A DNA stretch of 64,000 nucleotides from Sphingomonas phyllosphaerae (GTDB taxonomy: Bacteria > Pseudomonadota > Alphaproteobacteria > Sphingomonadales > Sphingomonadaceae), in the NCBI GenBank assembly GCA_036946405.1, contig JAQIJC010000001.1, positions 1,805,001-1,869,000 of the forward strand. Direction: 5' to 3'. Of this stretch, positions 35,215 to 43,976 are shown one piece after another. Every line of letters starts with the position of its first letter. The stretch's first letter is position 1. The notes beneath the pieces are model-generated. The model had not been told where the DNA came from and did not search any database. It saw nothing but the letters and a program-made list of their open reading frames with translations. The translations under genes and the position numbers were made by a program.

Positions 35215-35334
35215 CGGACGTTGATGTCACGAACAGGAATGCGGCATGTGCCTGACATGGACTATTTGCACGCGGTGCACCTGCTCGATCCGGCGCTTAC
35301 CGACAGCATGACCTACCGGATCGACCGTCCATGA
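35215..35334 (+). pseudogene. Remnant (last 39 codons) of a duplicated GNAT gene
   Basis: The frame reads ...TLMSRTGMRHVPDMDYLH..., then LLDPALTDSMTYRIDRP and a stop. The gene at 34320-34841 ends ...RVMARLGMRPVPAMDFMH..., DPALADSVTYRIDRP. An in-frame stop lies at 35212-35214 and the rest of the gene is missing. The remnant's TGA overlaps the next GNAT's ATG (ATGA), preserving an operon-type junction. A 152-bp repeat element lies immediately upstream. Confidence 0.85.
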
Positions 35335-35864
35335 TCGTTACCGAACGCCTGATCCTGCGCGCGTGGCGCGAGGAGGACCTCGCGCCGTTTCATGCCATGG
35401 GGCAGGACGCCGAGGTGATGCGCTACCTCGGCCCGCCGACCACCGACGCCGGCGCGCGGGCCATGCTGCGCGAGGCGAACGAGACCGAACAAGCCTTCGG
35501 ACGATGCTTTTGGGCGGTCGAGCGGCGCGCGGATCACGCCTTCATCGGCTTCTGCGGCGTCGAGCCCGGCCCGGCGGGCAGCCCGATCGCGGGAGCGCCC
35601 GAGATCGGCTGGCGCCTCGCGCGCGCAACGTGGGGGCAGGGGCTGGCGAGCGAAGCGGCGCGCGCGGTGCTGGCCGCCGAATGGGAGCGCGGCACCGACA
35701 CGGTCTATGCGATCACCGTCCCCGCCAATCGCCGCAGCCGCGCGCTGATGGAGCGGCTCGGCATCACGCGCGTTGAGGACGGTGACTTCGACCACCCCGA
35801 TCTTGCCCCGCACAGTCCCTTGCGCCGCCATGTCCTCTACCGCATCGACCGCCCCGCTGAATGA
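35331..35864 (+). CDS. GNAT-family N-acetyltransferase (RimJ/RimL type)
   Basis: 177 residues: MIVTERLILRAWREEDLAPF, the acetyl-CoA site GWRLARATWGQGLASEAARA, and ANRRSRALMERLGI, ending HVLYRIDRPAE. RimJ/RimL-like; the substrate is unknown. The start overlaps the stop of the GNAT remnant and the stop overlaps the start of the MFS/spermidine-synthase gene, both by ATGA. Confidence 0.88.
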   Translation: MIVTERLILRAWREEDLAPFHAMGQDAEVMRYLGPPTTDAGARAMLREANETEQAFGRCFWAVERRADHAFIGFCGVEPGPAGSPIAGAPEIGWRLARATWGQGLASEAARAVLAAEWERGTDTVYAITVPANRRSRALMERLGITRVEDGDFDHPDLAPHSPLRRHVLYRIDRPAE

Positions 35865-38053
35865 CTGACGCCACCACGGCGCGGGGACGGGGGCTGTTCG
35901 TCGTCACGATCCTGACGGGATCGTTCCTGCTGTTCCTCGTCCAGCCGATGATCGCACGCATCGCGCTGCCCCGTCTGGGCGGCGCGCCGGCGGTGTGGAA
36001 CTCGGCGATGCTCGTCTATCAGGCGCTGTTGCTGGGCGGGTACGGCTATGCGCATCTGCTCGGGCGGATCGCGCCGCGCCGGCAGGGCCTCGTTCACCTG
36101 CTCGTGCTGCTCGCTGCCTGCGCCTTCCTGCCGATCGGGCTCAGCGACCGCGTGCTCCCCGCCGGGGCCGAGCCGGCCCTGTGGGTGCCGTACCTGTTCG
36201 TCGTTTCGATCGGGCCGCTGTTCTTCGCGGTGTCGGCGCAGGCGCCGCTGATGCAGCGCTGGTTCGCCAGCGCCCGGCCCGCCACCGATCCCTATGCGCT
36301 TTATGCCGCGTCCAATTTCGGCAGCTTCGCCGGGCTGCTCGCCTTTCCGCTGCTCGTCGAGCCGCTGCTCAGCGTCTCGCGGCAGCGCTGGCTGTGGAGC
36401 GCCGGCTATCTGTTGCTGATCGTGCTCGTCGCGGCCTGTGCGCGGCTGTTGCCCGCCGGCCGCGAGCCGGCGCGCGCGCAGGCGCTCGATCCGGCACCCG
36501 GCCGGGCGCGGGTGGCGCGCTGGATCGCGCTCGGCTTCGTGCCGTCGGGGATGATGCTCGCGACCAGCACCTTCGTCAGCACCGATCTGGTCGCGATGCC
36601 GCTGCTGTGGGTCATCCCGTTGTCGCTCTATCTGCTCAGTTTCTCGATCGCTTTCGCCGCGCGACGCGGGGCGGCCGACCTGCTGACGAGCAGCGCGCCG
36701 GTGACGATCGTGCTGTTCGGCGGCGTGCTGATGGGCGGCTTTGCCGAACGCGCGACGTTCAGCGCGATCACCGCGCTGATCCTGCTTTTCATGATCTCGG
36801 TCGCGCTTCACACCCAGCTCTACCGCCTGCGGCCCGAGCCGGCGCGATTGACCGGCTTCTATCTCGGCATGTCGTTCGGCGGCGCGCTGGGCGGGGTGTT
36901 CGCAGGGCTGATCGCGCCGACGCTGTTCGACTGGACGTGGGAATATCCGCTGCTGCTCATCGCCGCGGGCGCGCTGGTGCCGCAGACCTATCTGACCCCG
37001 GCGTTGCGCGCCTTCTGGCATCGCCGCGGGATGACGATCGCGGGCGCGGTGCTGATCGTCGGCGCGCTTTGCCTCGCGCTGCTGGTGCTGTCGCGCGATC
37101 CGACCGGCTTTCGCGAGGTGCGGCATCCAGGCGTGATCTTCACATTGGTCGCGCTCGCCGGACTGGTCTCGCTCGGCGCGCGCGTGCCGTATCTGCTGGT
37201 GCTGACCAGCGGGCTGCTGCTGTTCGGCGGCGTCCGCTCGCTGTCGCTCTCCCTCGAGCCCGGCGCGCGCGTCCGGAGCTATTTCGGCGTCTACACCGTC
37301 GCGGACGAGCCGCGCCGTCGCACCTTGATCCACGGCACCACGCTCCACGGCGTGCAGTTGACCGGCACCCCCGCGCGCGAGCGGACGCCGACGACCTATT
37401 ACACGCCCGACTCGGGTGTCGGTCGCGTGATGCGGGCTGCGCCAATGCTGTTCGGGCCGGGCGCACGGATCGGCGTTGTCGGGCTCGGGACCGGGACGCT
37501 CGCCTGCTACGCGCAGCCGGGGCAGCGCTGGCGCTTTTACGAGATCGACCCGGCGATGGTGGCACTGACACGCACCCGACGCTTCACATTCGTCGCGGAT
37601 TGCGCACCGGATGCGACGATGGTGCTGGGGGACGCGCGATTATCGCTCGAACACGCGTCCCCGGCGAGCCTCGACGTGCTCGCGCTCGACGCTTTTTCGT
37701 CCGATGCCGTCCCCATGCACCTCCTGACCCGCGAAGCTTTTGCCGGATACGCGCGCGTTCTGTCACCGCACGGCGTTCTGGCGGTCCATATTTCCAACCG
37801 CTTCGTCAATTTGCGCCCCGTCGTCGCCGCCGCCGCCCGCGCCGGCGAATGGCAGGCGCTGATCCTCGACCACCGCCCGTCACTGCTGCAGGAGGAGGAA
37901 ACGCCGTCCTCCTGGGTGGTGATGACCCGTGACCCATGGACGCTCGCCTTGCTGGCAGGCGACGAGGGCGACTGGAAGAATCTGGTTCGCCGTCCGGGGT
38001 TTGCGCCGTGGACCGACGAATATGCCAGTATCCTGCCGCTGCTGACCTTCTAG
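35861..38053 (+). CDS. Fused membrane-transporter/spermidine-synthase-like protein
   Basis: 730 residues. The N-terminal ~430 residues hold about ten transmembrane helices, starting FVVTILTGSFLLFLVQPMIA. The C-terminal ~230 residues are a spermidine-synthase-like Rossmann methyltransferase fold: IGVVGLGTGTLACYAQPGQ (cofactor loop), FYEIDPAMVALT, LDVLALDAFSSDAVPMHLLT. Such fusions are widespread, but neither polyamine synthesis nor a transport substrate is established. Coupled to the GNAT gene by ATGA, and it overlaps the convergent lipoprotein gene by 4 bases (CTAG). Confidence 0.85.
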   Translation: MTDATTARGRGLFVVTILTGSFLLFLVQPMIARIALPRLGGAPAVWNSAMLVYQALLLGGYGYAHLLGRIAPRRQGLVHLLVLLAACAFLPIGLSDRVLPAGAEPALWVPYLFVVSIGPLFFAVSAQAPLMQRWFASARPATDPYALYAASNFGSFAGLLAFPLLVEPLLSVSRQRWLWSAGYLLLIVLVAACARLLPAGREPARAQALDPAPGRARVARWIALGFVPSGMMLATSTFVSTDLVAMPLLWVIPLSLYLLSFSIAFAARRGAADLLTSSAPVTIVLFGGVLMGGFAERATFSAITALILLFMISVALHTQLYRLRPEPARLTGFYLGMSFGGALGGVFAGLIAPTLFDWTWEYPLLLIAAGALVPQTYLTPALRAFWHRRGMTIAGAVLIVGALCLALLVLSRDPTGFREVRHPGVIFTLVALAGLVSLGARVPYLLVLTSGLLLFGGVRSLSLSLEPGARVRSYFGVYTVADEPRRRTLIHGTTLHGVQLTGTPARERTPTTYYTPDSGVGRVMRAAPMLFGPGARIGVVGLGTGTLACYAQPGQRWRFYEIDPAMVALTRTRRFTFVADCAPDATMVLGDARLSLEHASPASLDVLALDAFSSDAVPMHLLTREAFAGYARVLSPHGVLAVHISNRFVNLRPVVAAAARAGEWQALILDHRPSLLQEEETPSSWVVMTRDPWTLALLAGDEGDWKNLVRRPGFAPWTDEYASILPLLTF

Positions 38054-38541
38054 GCGCCCGGTAGCGAAGCTGCGAGCGCGTCGATGCGGGTAGTCTGCGC
38101 CTGCGCGGTGGCGCGGGCCGCGGCAAGTGATTGTTCGAGGGCGGGATATGCCGGTTGCAACGCCGCCGCGCGCGTGCTGGCGAGCTCGTCGAGCGCGCCC
38201 ACGCTGTCGCCATAGCTCGACCTGAGCGCGTCCAGATCGGCGATCGCGGTCTGCGCCGCGATCCACGCATCGCTGCCGACCTTCGCCCCCCTTGCGGCGC
38301 GCGCCAGCGTCTCCGCCTTCGCCGCGGCGCGGTCGAAGTCGCGCGCGGCGGCGGTGCCCTTCGCGGTGATCGCCGCCAATTTGCTATCCAGCGCAGGATC
38401 TTGCGCCGCGGGAGCGGGCGCCGGCGTCGCCGGCTCTGCAAAGCCGAGCTTCTCGACCGGACGGGGCGCGAGCGAGGGATAGACGGTCGGATCGCTCGCG
38501 CAGGCGGCAAGCAGGCAGAGCGGAGCGAGGGCGCGGAGCAT
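38050..38541 (-). CDS. Hypothetical lipoprotein, helical
   Basis: 163 residues. Signal MLRALAPLCLLAAC with lipobox LAAC (Cys 14). The rest is alanine-rich and predicted helical, with heptad-like stretches (SKLAAITAKGTAAARDFDRA, LEQSLAAARATAQAQTTRID), so a coiled-coil periplasmic lipoprotein is likely. No family recognised. Confidence 0.7.
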   Translation of the reverse strand: MLRALAPLCLLAACASDPTVYPSLAPRPVEKLGFAEPATPAPAPAAQDPALDSKLAAITAKGTAAARDFDRAAAKAETLARAARGAKVGSDAWIAAQTAIADLDALRSSYGDSVGALDELASTRAAALQPAYPALEQSLAAARATAQAQTTRIDALAASLPGA

Positions 38542-38581
38542 GTTTTTTGCCTAGAGGCGCAAAAAAAGTGGCGCAATGCCC

Positions 38582-38610
38582 TTGCACGCATCCGATTCGC
38601 CGCGTAACAG
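38582..38610 (+). promoter_or_regulatory. Putative promoter of tRNA-Arg(ACG)
   Basis: TTGCAC (38582-38587) and TAACAG (38605-38610) with a 17-base spacer, 14 bases before the tRNA. Confidence 0.4.
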
Positions 38611-38624
38611 CGCCGCTCCACAGG

Positions 38625-38701
38625 GCGCCCGTAGCTCAGCTGGATAGAGCATCAGACTACGAATCTGAGGGTCGGACGTTCGAATCGTTCCGGGCGCGCC
38701 A
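38625..38701 (+). tRNA. tRNA-Arg (anticodon ACG)
   Basis: 77-nt cloverleaf: acceptor GCGCCCG pairs with CGGGCGC (38691-38697). Anticodon stem TCAGA/TCTGA with loop CTACGAA, anticodon ACG, which TadA would convert to ICG. T-loop GTTCGAATC. G discriminator and encoded CCA. Confidence 0.97.
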
Positions 38702-38735
38702 CTTTCTCTCCTGAGGGAAAGTCGGTGGAAACAGA

Positions 38736-38761
38736 GGGGCAGCGCAAGCTGCCCCTTTTTT
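38736..38761 (+). terminator. Intrinsic terminator of tRNA-Arg(ACG)
   Basis: Perfect 8-bp GGGGCAGC/GCTGCCCC stem with a GCAA loop and six T residues. Confidence 0.92.
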
Positions 38762-38889
38762 CATGCGCGTTGTTCAGGCGCTTGCATCGCTACAGTCTCC
38801 GATCGATCAGCCGCCTGCCGCCAGTATTGCGCGCGCTGCTTGCTGGTCTACCGTCCATTGCCGCCAACGCTTGCGCTGCCATGACGCGA

Positions 38890-38920
38890 AAGGCCGCGAC
38901 GTGTCACCACGCGCGGCCTT
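38890..38920 (-). terminator. Possible terminator of nrdB
   Basis: AAGGCCGCG (38890-38898) pairs perfectly with CGCGGCCTT (38912-38920), 25 bases beyond the minus-strand nrdB stop. Only a short T stretch follows on the minus strand. Confidence 0.5.
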
Positions 38921-38944
38921 CCTCATTCGCCGGAGCGATCGTGC

Positions 38945-40003
38945 TTACTCGGCGGCGACGCCCGCGCGCGAGAACATGTCGCCCGTCTCGCCCGGATCTT
39001 CGTTTGCGGCGGCGGTGACGACCTTCGCCTTCTGGCGCTTGTCGAAACTATCCCACACGTCGTTCCACTGCCCGCGCGTCGCGGCCTTGGAATATTCGGT
39101 CGCACGCGTCTCGAAGAAGTTCGCGTGCTCGACTCCGTTCAGCAGCGGCGTCAGCCACGGGATCGGATGCTCGTCGATCATGTAGATCGGCTTCAACCCC
39201 AATTGCCCCATTCGCCAATCGGCGATGTAGCGGATGTACTTCTTGATGTCCTTGGCGGTCATCCCGTTCACCGGCCCCATCTCGAAGGCGAGATCGATGA
39301 AATTGTCCTCCAGACGAATCGTCGTCTGGCAAACGTCGCCGATGTCGTCCTTCACCGCCTTGGTCAGGCACTGCCGCTCCGCGCAGAAAGTGTGGAACAT
39401 CTTGATGATGCCCTCGCAATGCAGACTTTCATCGCGCACCGACCAGGTTACGATCTGTCCCATGCCCTTCATCTTGTTGAAGCGCGGGAAGTTCATCAGC
39501 ATCGCGAAACTGGCGAACAACTGCACACCCTCGGTGAAGCCACCGAACATCGCCAGCGTCCGCGCGATGTCCTCGTCGCTGTCGACACCGAAGTTCTGCA
39601 TGTAATCATGCTTCTCCTTCAGCTCGGCATATTCGAGGAACGCGCCATATTCGCTTTCCGGCATCCCGATCGTGTCGAGCAGGTGCGAATAAGCTGCGAT
39701 GTGCACCGTCTCCATGTTGCTGAACGCGGTCAGCATCATCTTGACCTCGGTCGGCTTGAACACACGGCCATATTTCTCGTGGTAGCAATCCTGCACCTCG
39801 ACGTCGGCCTGCGTGAAGAAGCGAAAGATCTGCGTCAGCAGGTTGCGCTCGTGATCGGTCAGCTTCTGCGCCCAGTCACGGCAATCCTCGCCGAGCGGCA
39901 CTTCCTCCGGCAACCAGTGCAGCTGCTGCTGACGCTTCCAATATTCGAATGCCCACGGGTATTCGAAAGGCTTGTACTGCTTGGATGCCTGAAGAAGCGG
40001 CAT
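38945..40003 (-). CDS. nrdB: Ribonucleotide reductase class Ia small subunit
   Basis: 352 residues. Supplies the diiron-tyrosyl radical for deoxyribonucleotide synthesis. Iron and radical residues are visible as METVHIAAYSHLL (Glu, His, Tyr in E-x2-H-x3-Y spacing), DVEVQDCYHEKY and VRDESLHCEGI. Intact with C-terminal tail ending EDPGETGDMFSRAGVAAE. The large subunit gene nrdA is not adjacent: upstream is a small membrane protein gene and then plus-strand genes. Confidence 0.96.
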   Translation of the reverse strand: MPLLQASKQYKPFEYPWAFEYWKRQQQLHWLPEEVPLGEDCRDWAQKLTDHERNLLTQIFRFFTQADVEVQDCYHEKYGRVFKPTEVKMMLTAFSNMETVHIAAYSHLLDTIGMPESEYGAFLEYAELKEKHDYMQNFGVDSDEDIARTLAMFGGFTEGVQLFASFAMLMNFPRFNKMKGMGQIVTWSVRDESLHCEGIIKMFHTFCAERQCLTKAVKDDIGDVCQTTIRLEDNFIDLAFEMGPVNGMTAKDIKKYIRYIADWRMGQLGLKPIYMIDEHPIPWLTPLLNGVEHANFFETRATEYSKAATRGQWNDVWDSFDKRQKAKVVTAAANEDPGETGDMFSRAGVAAE

Positions 40004-40055
40004 GGTCTGCTCCGATTAGAGGTATTCACGAAAACGAATCAACGAACGAACAGAG

Positions 40056-40268
40056 TCAGGGATTTAGGCTCCACTGCCACATCGACCATGCCGACACAGC
40101 CAGCACGCTGCCGCCAGCCAGCGCCATTATCCCGGCCATGCGATAGACATACACGCGCGCCGGGCCTTGCGGATGGCGCAATTGCACCAGCAGCCACGTG
40201 CCTGCGAGCACGAAGACGGCGGCGACCGCGAACATGATCGCGGATTGCAGCGGCAGCGTTTCGATCAT
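40056..40268 (-). CDS. Hypothetical two-helix membrane protein
   Basis: 70 residues from ATG 40268: two transmembrane helices (QSAIMFAVAAVFVLAGTWLL and GIMALAGGSVLAVSAWSMW) joined by a charged loop. Small inner-membrane protein; no family recognised. Same strand as nrdB, 52 bases upstream. Confidence 0.65.
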   Translation of the reverse strand: MIETLPLQSAIMFAVAAVFVLAGTWLLVQLRHPQGPARVYVYRMAGIMALAGGSVLAVSAWSMWQWSLNP

Positions 40269-40324
40269 GCGACCAAAGCCGGTGCGGCGCGTTTGCCGCC
40301 CGAACCCAACCAAGGAGAACAGCA

Positions 40325-40576
40325 ATGGTCGATGTCAGCCAGATCAAGGAACATGCCGAAGTGCTCGGCGCGGATGGCGTCCATGTCGGAACCGTCGATC
40401 ACGTCGATGGTGACCGTATCAAGCTGACCAAGAACGATTCGCCATCCACGCAGGACGGCCAGGGCGCGAAGCACCATTACCTGCCGATCGGGCTGGTGGC
40501 GTCGGTGGACGGTGACACGGTGCACCTGTCGGCGACCGGCCAGAATGCGCAGGACCTGTTCGAAGAAGACGAATAA
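40325..40576 (+). CDS. DUF2171 protein (PRC-barrel-like)
   Basis: 83 residues: VDVSQIKEHAEVLGADGVHV, GTVDHVDGDRIKLTKNDS, HHYLPIGLVASVDGDTVHLS. This is the DUF2171 family, a PRC-barrel-like small beta protein of unknown function. AAGGAG lies 9 bases before the ATG. Divergent from the small membrane protein. Confidence 0.88.
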   Translation: MVDVSQIKEHAEVLGADGVHVGTVDHVDGDRIKLTKNDSPSTQDGQGAKHHYLPIGLVASVDGDTVHLSATGQNAQDLFEEDE

Positions 40577-40615
40577 CCGCGACGCCGCAGCGACGGTCGC
40601 GCGGCTGCGTGCGAC

Positions 40616-40646
40616 AACCCCGGCCGCCGAAAGGCGCGTCGGGGTT
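40616..40646 (+). terminator. Possible terminator after the DUF2171 gene
   Basis: AACCCCG (40616-40622) pairs with CGGGGTT (40640-40646), with a further short inner GCC...GGC pairing and TTT after it. The rest of 40577-40860 shows no gene. Confidence 0.45.
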
Positions 40647-40860
40647 TCGTCTGCCTGCCGAGGCGTATAGCCGTTCATCCGCCGCTGCCTGTTCCTGCGC
40701 CTGTCCGTGGGCGCCCGCCGGGGAAGCCCCGCCAACGGAAACGACGGTCGGCCGCCGAGTCACGCTGGTGTCGCCAACAGTTTACGCGAACGCGGCGTCT
40801 GACGCTACAGATTGTGGGGGCTAACCGGATCGGCCACCAAATCTCTGGTCCGGTGGCACG

Positions 40861-41391
40861 TCAGAACGGTCGCTCGCCACGATAATTGCCTGCGTTCTTG
40901 TAGCGGCAGACCAGCACGTCTTCCTCCCGACCGCGCGCCAGCGCGCAGCCGACCTCGACCGTGTCGCGCCACATCAACTGTGTGTAGTGACCGACGTCGG
41001 CGACCCGGCCGGTGGTGCTGTTATTCGGGAAGGCGCCGGGTTTGAAGAAGCGCTTTTCGCGAACCCAGCCATCGACCATCGCCTCAGGTGAGTAATAGCC
41101 GCGCGTGCCGGCCCAGAGATTTTCGCCTTCCGGATCCATCCGTCGCTCCGGGGCATGTTCGAAGCGGCCGGTCGTGGCCAGATACCGGCCCCATGCATGG
41201 GCGGATTCGACCAGTTCCGGGTTCCAGCGGAGCGGCGGAATACCGAGCGCCGCGCGCTCTGCGTTCTGCGCGGCCAGCACGCGCGCGTCGAACGTGTTCG
41301 AATAGGTCGTCGCGCCGGTGAGCAACGGTGCGCAAAGCAACGCGGCGAGGGCGGCGAACAACGGTCGGCGACGTGGGGTGGAACGCGGCAT
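40861..41391 (-). CDS. CAP-domain (SCP/PR-1-like) secreted protein
   Basis: 176 residues. Signal peptide ...LFAALAALLCAPLLTGA. CAP domain: VLAAQNAERAALGIPPLRWN, AHAWGRYLATTGRFEHAP, EGENLWAGTRGYYSPEAMV, VGHYTQLMWRDTVEVGCALA and VCRYKNAGNYRGERPF. Bacterial CAP proteins are secreted and of mostly unknown activity, some binding lipids. The conserved CAP His/Glu cavity residues appear present (GHYTQLMW, GENLW). Confidence 0.92.
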   Translation of the reverse strand: MPRSTPRRRPLFAALAALLCAPLLTGATTYSNTFDARVLAAQNAERAALGIPPLRWNPELVESAHAWGRYLATTGRFEHAPERRMDPEGENLWAGTRGYYSPEAMVDGWVREKRFFKPGAFPNNSTTGRVADVGHYTQLMWRDTVEVGCALARGREEDVLVCRYKNAGNYRGERPF

Positions 41392-41533
41392 CGGCCGGGT
41401 AACCTCTTCCTGGTGACCAGGAGAAATTACGGCGCGCGGTCCTTACCGTCGGTTAGCGAATCTGGTTAGCGCATCTTCATATCTGCGGCGCGCCAATCGT
41501 TAACTTTATCCGAGATTGCCGAAATTCATTATA

Positions 41534-42127
41534 TTACGCGCCAACGATCGTCACCAGATCGCCGCGCGCCACCTGATCGAACAGCAATTGCGCGAACGAC
41601 AATGGCACCCCGATACAGCCGTGGGTCGCCGAGCCGCGGCGCACCGAGCTGGCGTGGATCGCGACGCCGTCGTTGGTGAGCCGCAGCATGTACGGCATCT
41701 CCGCGTCGTACAGCGAGGATTGATGCTGCCGTGCCCGCATCAGGATCGGGAACGTGCCGGTCGGAGTCGGCTTGTGATCGGTGCCATAGAGGATCACCGC
41801 AGTGCCGATCTCATGCCCGTCGCGGAATACGGAGATCGTCTGACGCGGCAGATCGACACGTACGCGGACCGCGCCGGTCGCGGGCACACCGACGTCATTC
41901 CAGACATAATCGCCGAACCGCATCGGCTTGCGGATGACGAGCAGGCTTCGCACTCGCAGTTGCTGGCGACCGGTCATGGGCAACGCGCCTTCGCGTCCCG
42001 ATGGATAGCGGAAACGCGCGCCATAGCTGCCGATCGTCGTCGCCGTGGTCGTGGCGGTAACGGGTGACGCGACCGTCATCACAGACGCCAGCATGACGAC
42101 CGCCGCGCCGGGTAGACGACCGATCAT
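41534..42127 (-). CDS. L,D-transpeptidase (YkuD family)
   Basis: 197 residues, with an N-terminal signal (AAVVMLASVMTVASPVTA). YkuD domain: VRVRVDLPRQTISVFRDGHE, TPTGTFPILMRARQHQSSLY, MPYMLRLTNDGVAIHASSV, and catalytic SATHGCIGVPLSFAQLLFD (His and Cys). Forms 3-3 peptidoglycan crosslinks or anchors proteins to the wall. The start overlaps the stop of the upstream PEP-CTERM protein by 4 bases, so the two are coupled. Confidence 0.92.
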   Translation of the reverse strand: MIGRLPGAAVVMLASVMTVASPVTATTTATTIGSYGARFRYPSGREGALPMTGRQQLRVRSLLVIRKPMRFGDYVWNDVGVPATGAVRVRVDLPRQTISVFRDGHEIGTAVILYGTDHKPTPTGTFPILMRARQHQSSLYDAEMPYMLRLTNDGVAIHASSVRRGSATHGCIGVPLSFAQLLFDQVARGDLVTIVGA

Positions 42128-42780
42128 GCGGCGGGGGCGCGAGTCCGCTTGCTACGCCGCACCGCGAAGCCCGTCACCGCGAAGCCCAATGTCATCAGCG
42201 CCCAGGTCGCAGGTTCTGGTACGACAGGTCCCGGGTTCACCGGAGTCGGGGTGGGGGTTGGGGTCGGCCCGGTGTCGGGAACGCCAGGGATACCACCGCC
42301 CGGACCGCCGGGGACAACCGGCGTCGGACCGAACGGATTGCTCTCGCCGGGCCCGAGCGGACCCAAGCTGTTGGGCGTGCCCGGCGCGAGATCGGGAACG
42401 AAGCCGTCTGATCCGATCGGCAGGTCGCCGGTCGGAACGATACCGACCGGCTCGCGCTCACGCACGTTGCTCAACACGCGCTCGCTGGGACCGCGAGGAC
42501 GCGCGCTCGCCAGCTGACGCGGGCGCTTCGTCTGCTTGGTATTGAACATCGCACCATGGCCACGCTCGCCCGGCGAACGGGCGGTGAGGATCGACAACGG
42601 ATCGGGCAGCACCGCCAACGCGGTCGAGAGGTTCATCGCCTCAGCGAACGGCACCGTCCCGCCGAGCACGCCCAGCGCCGCATAACCGCCGATCGCCGAC
42701 GCGCTGACGCCCGCCACCATCGCCGCACGAACCATCGCGGTGCGGGAAAACGAGGTGAGAAGAGAGCGCCAGTTCTTCAT
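42124..42780 (-). CDS. PEPxxWA-CTERM sorting-domain protein
   Basis: 218 residues. N-terminal signal region (SRTAMVRAAMVAGVSASAIG), then low-complexity Pro/Gly-rich sequence including GPTPTPTPTPVNPGP. The C-terminus is the sorting tail VPEPATWALMTLGFAVTGFA followed by RRSKR, with PEPATWA matching the sphingomonad PEPxxWA-CTERM type. It would be processed by an exosortase-like system, not in this window. ATGA-coupled to the L,D-transpeptidase gene. The region 42781-42994 upstream is AT-richer, with likely promoters. Confidence 0.85.
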   Translation of the reverse strand: MKNWRSLLTSFSRTAMVRAAMVAGVSASAIGGYAALGVLGGTVPFAEAMNLSTALAVLPDPLSILTARSPGERGHGAMFNTKQTKRPRQLASARPRGPSERVLSNVREREPVGIVPTGDLPIGSDGFVPDLAPGTPNSLGPLGPGESNPFGPTPVVPGGPGGGIPGVPDTGPTPTPTPTPVNPGPVVPEPATWALMTLGFAVTGFAVRRSKRTRAPAA

Positions 42781-42994
42781 CGGTTCTGCCGAATCCCGTT
42801 AAATAGTCCCATGGGAGTGGAACGCTTTTGACTCGCGCTCTCTCCCTAAGTCCAGTTAAATTTGATCCCGTGTCGGTACAGATGGCGCGTCGGCCATATG
42901 GTGTTGCCGATACGCCACCAACGAACTCGACGGTCGTAAGCTGTTGCGACGCTTCTTTAATAAATAGTTGATGAGTTTACGAGCCCGTCAAAAG

Positions 42995-43894
42995 TTAACG
43001 CGGTGGGTCCAGACGCTGCTGGTGCTTTGTCACCAGACCGCCCAGCCATGTCGAAAAGGCCCGGATGCGCCGCAATTGTCGCGTGTCCCGATGGGTGACC
43101 AGCCAGAAGGTCCGCCGGATCGTCACCTCGGGCAGCACCCGCACCAGATCGGGCATCGCCCCGCCGATGAAATGCGGCAGCACGCCGACCCCTGCGCCCG
43201 TCGCGATCAGGCGTGCCTGCGCATTGATGCTGGAACTGCGCAACGTCGGTGCTGGCAGCGGGCCGAGATCGTCGACGAAGCGCAGCTCGGGCGAATATAG
43301 CAGGTCGGGGATGTAGCCGACCACCGCATGATGCTGTCCGAGCGAGTCGCGCGTCACCGGCCCGCGACGATCGATCAGCGCGCGGGCGGCATAGAGGTGC
43401 AGCGCATAGTCGGCCAGCTTGCCGGCCACGACCGGTCCGTGGCGTGGACGCGCGAGCAACACCGCGACATCCGCCTCGCGGCGCGACGGGCTGAGAAATC
43501 CGGAGCTGGCGACGAGATCGATCGTCAATGCCGGATGCAAGGCGGCGAATTCATGAAGGTGCTCAGCGACCAGCCAGGTCCCGAACCCTTCCGAGACGCT
43601 GACCCGCAGCACGCCCGACAGGGTATCGGCGGAACCGCGCGTCTCGACGATCCGCTCGGCGGCGTTCTGCATTTCCTCGACTTGGGCGAGCAGCGCCTCG
43701 CCGGCTTCGGTCAGGACTTGTCCCTCGCGCGTTTGCTCGAACAATGTCCGACCCAGCCGCGCCTCCAGTCGGCGCAGGCGGCGGCCGATCGTGGTGGCGT
43801 CGACCCCGATCGATGTTGCGGCGCGGGCGATCTGTCCGGCGCGAGCGATGGCGAGGAAATCCTGCAGGTCGTTCCAGGGCAAGGGCTGCGTCAT
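42995..43894 (-). CDS. LysR-family transcriptional regulator
   Basis: 299 residues. Helix-turn-helix: WNDLQDFLAIARAGQIARAA, GVDATTIGRRLRRLEARLGR, LFEQTREGQVLTEAGEALLA. Substrate-binding domain from residue ~90 (VLRVSVSEGFGTWLVAEHLH ...). Divergent from mmsA with an 82-base gap, the classic arrangement for LysR control of the adjacent operon; the effector is unknown but could be a valine-pathway intermediate. Confidence 0.93.
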   Translation of the reverse strand: MTQPLPWNDLQDFLAIARAGQIARAATSIGVDATTIGRRLRRLEARLGRTLFEQTREGQVLTEAGEALLAQVEEMQNAAERIVETRGSADTLSGVLRVSVSEGFGTWLVAEHLHEFAALHPALTIDLVASSGFLSPSRREADVAVLLARPRHGPVVAGKLADYALHLYAARALIDRRGPVTRDSLGQHHAVVGYIPDLLYSPELRFVDDLGPLPAPTLRSSSINAQARLIATGAGVGVLPHFIGGAMPDLVRVLPEVTIRRTFWLVTHRDTRQLRRIRAFSTWLGGLVTKHQQRLDPPR

Positions 43895-43911
43895 TGCAGG
43901 TGAACGTTGCA
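43895..43911. promoter_or_regulatory. Candidate operator in the LysR-mmsA gap
   Basis: TGCA-N9-TGCA inverted repeat (43895-43898 and 43908-43911), just upstream of the LysR start. The dyad fits a LysR-type site loosely. Confidence 0.25.
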
Positions 43912-43976
43912 GATTTGTCGCTTGCCGGCAAACCGGACGCGGCGCACACCGGCACGCAACACAGGAGAGAGATGCG

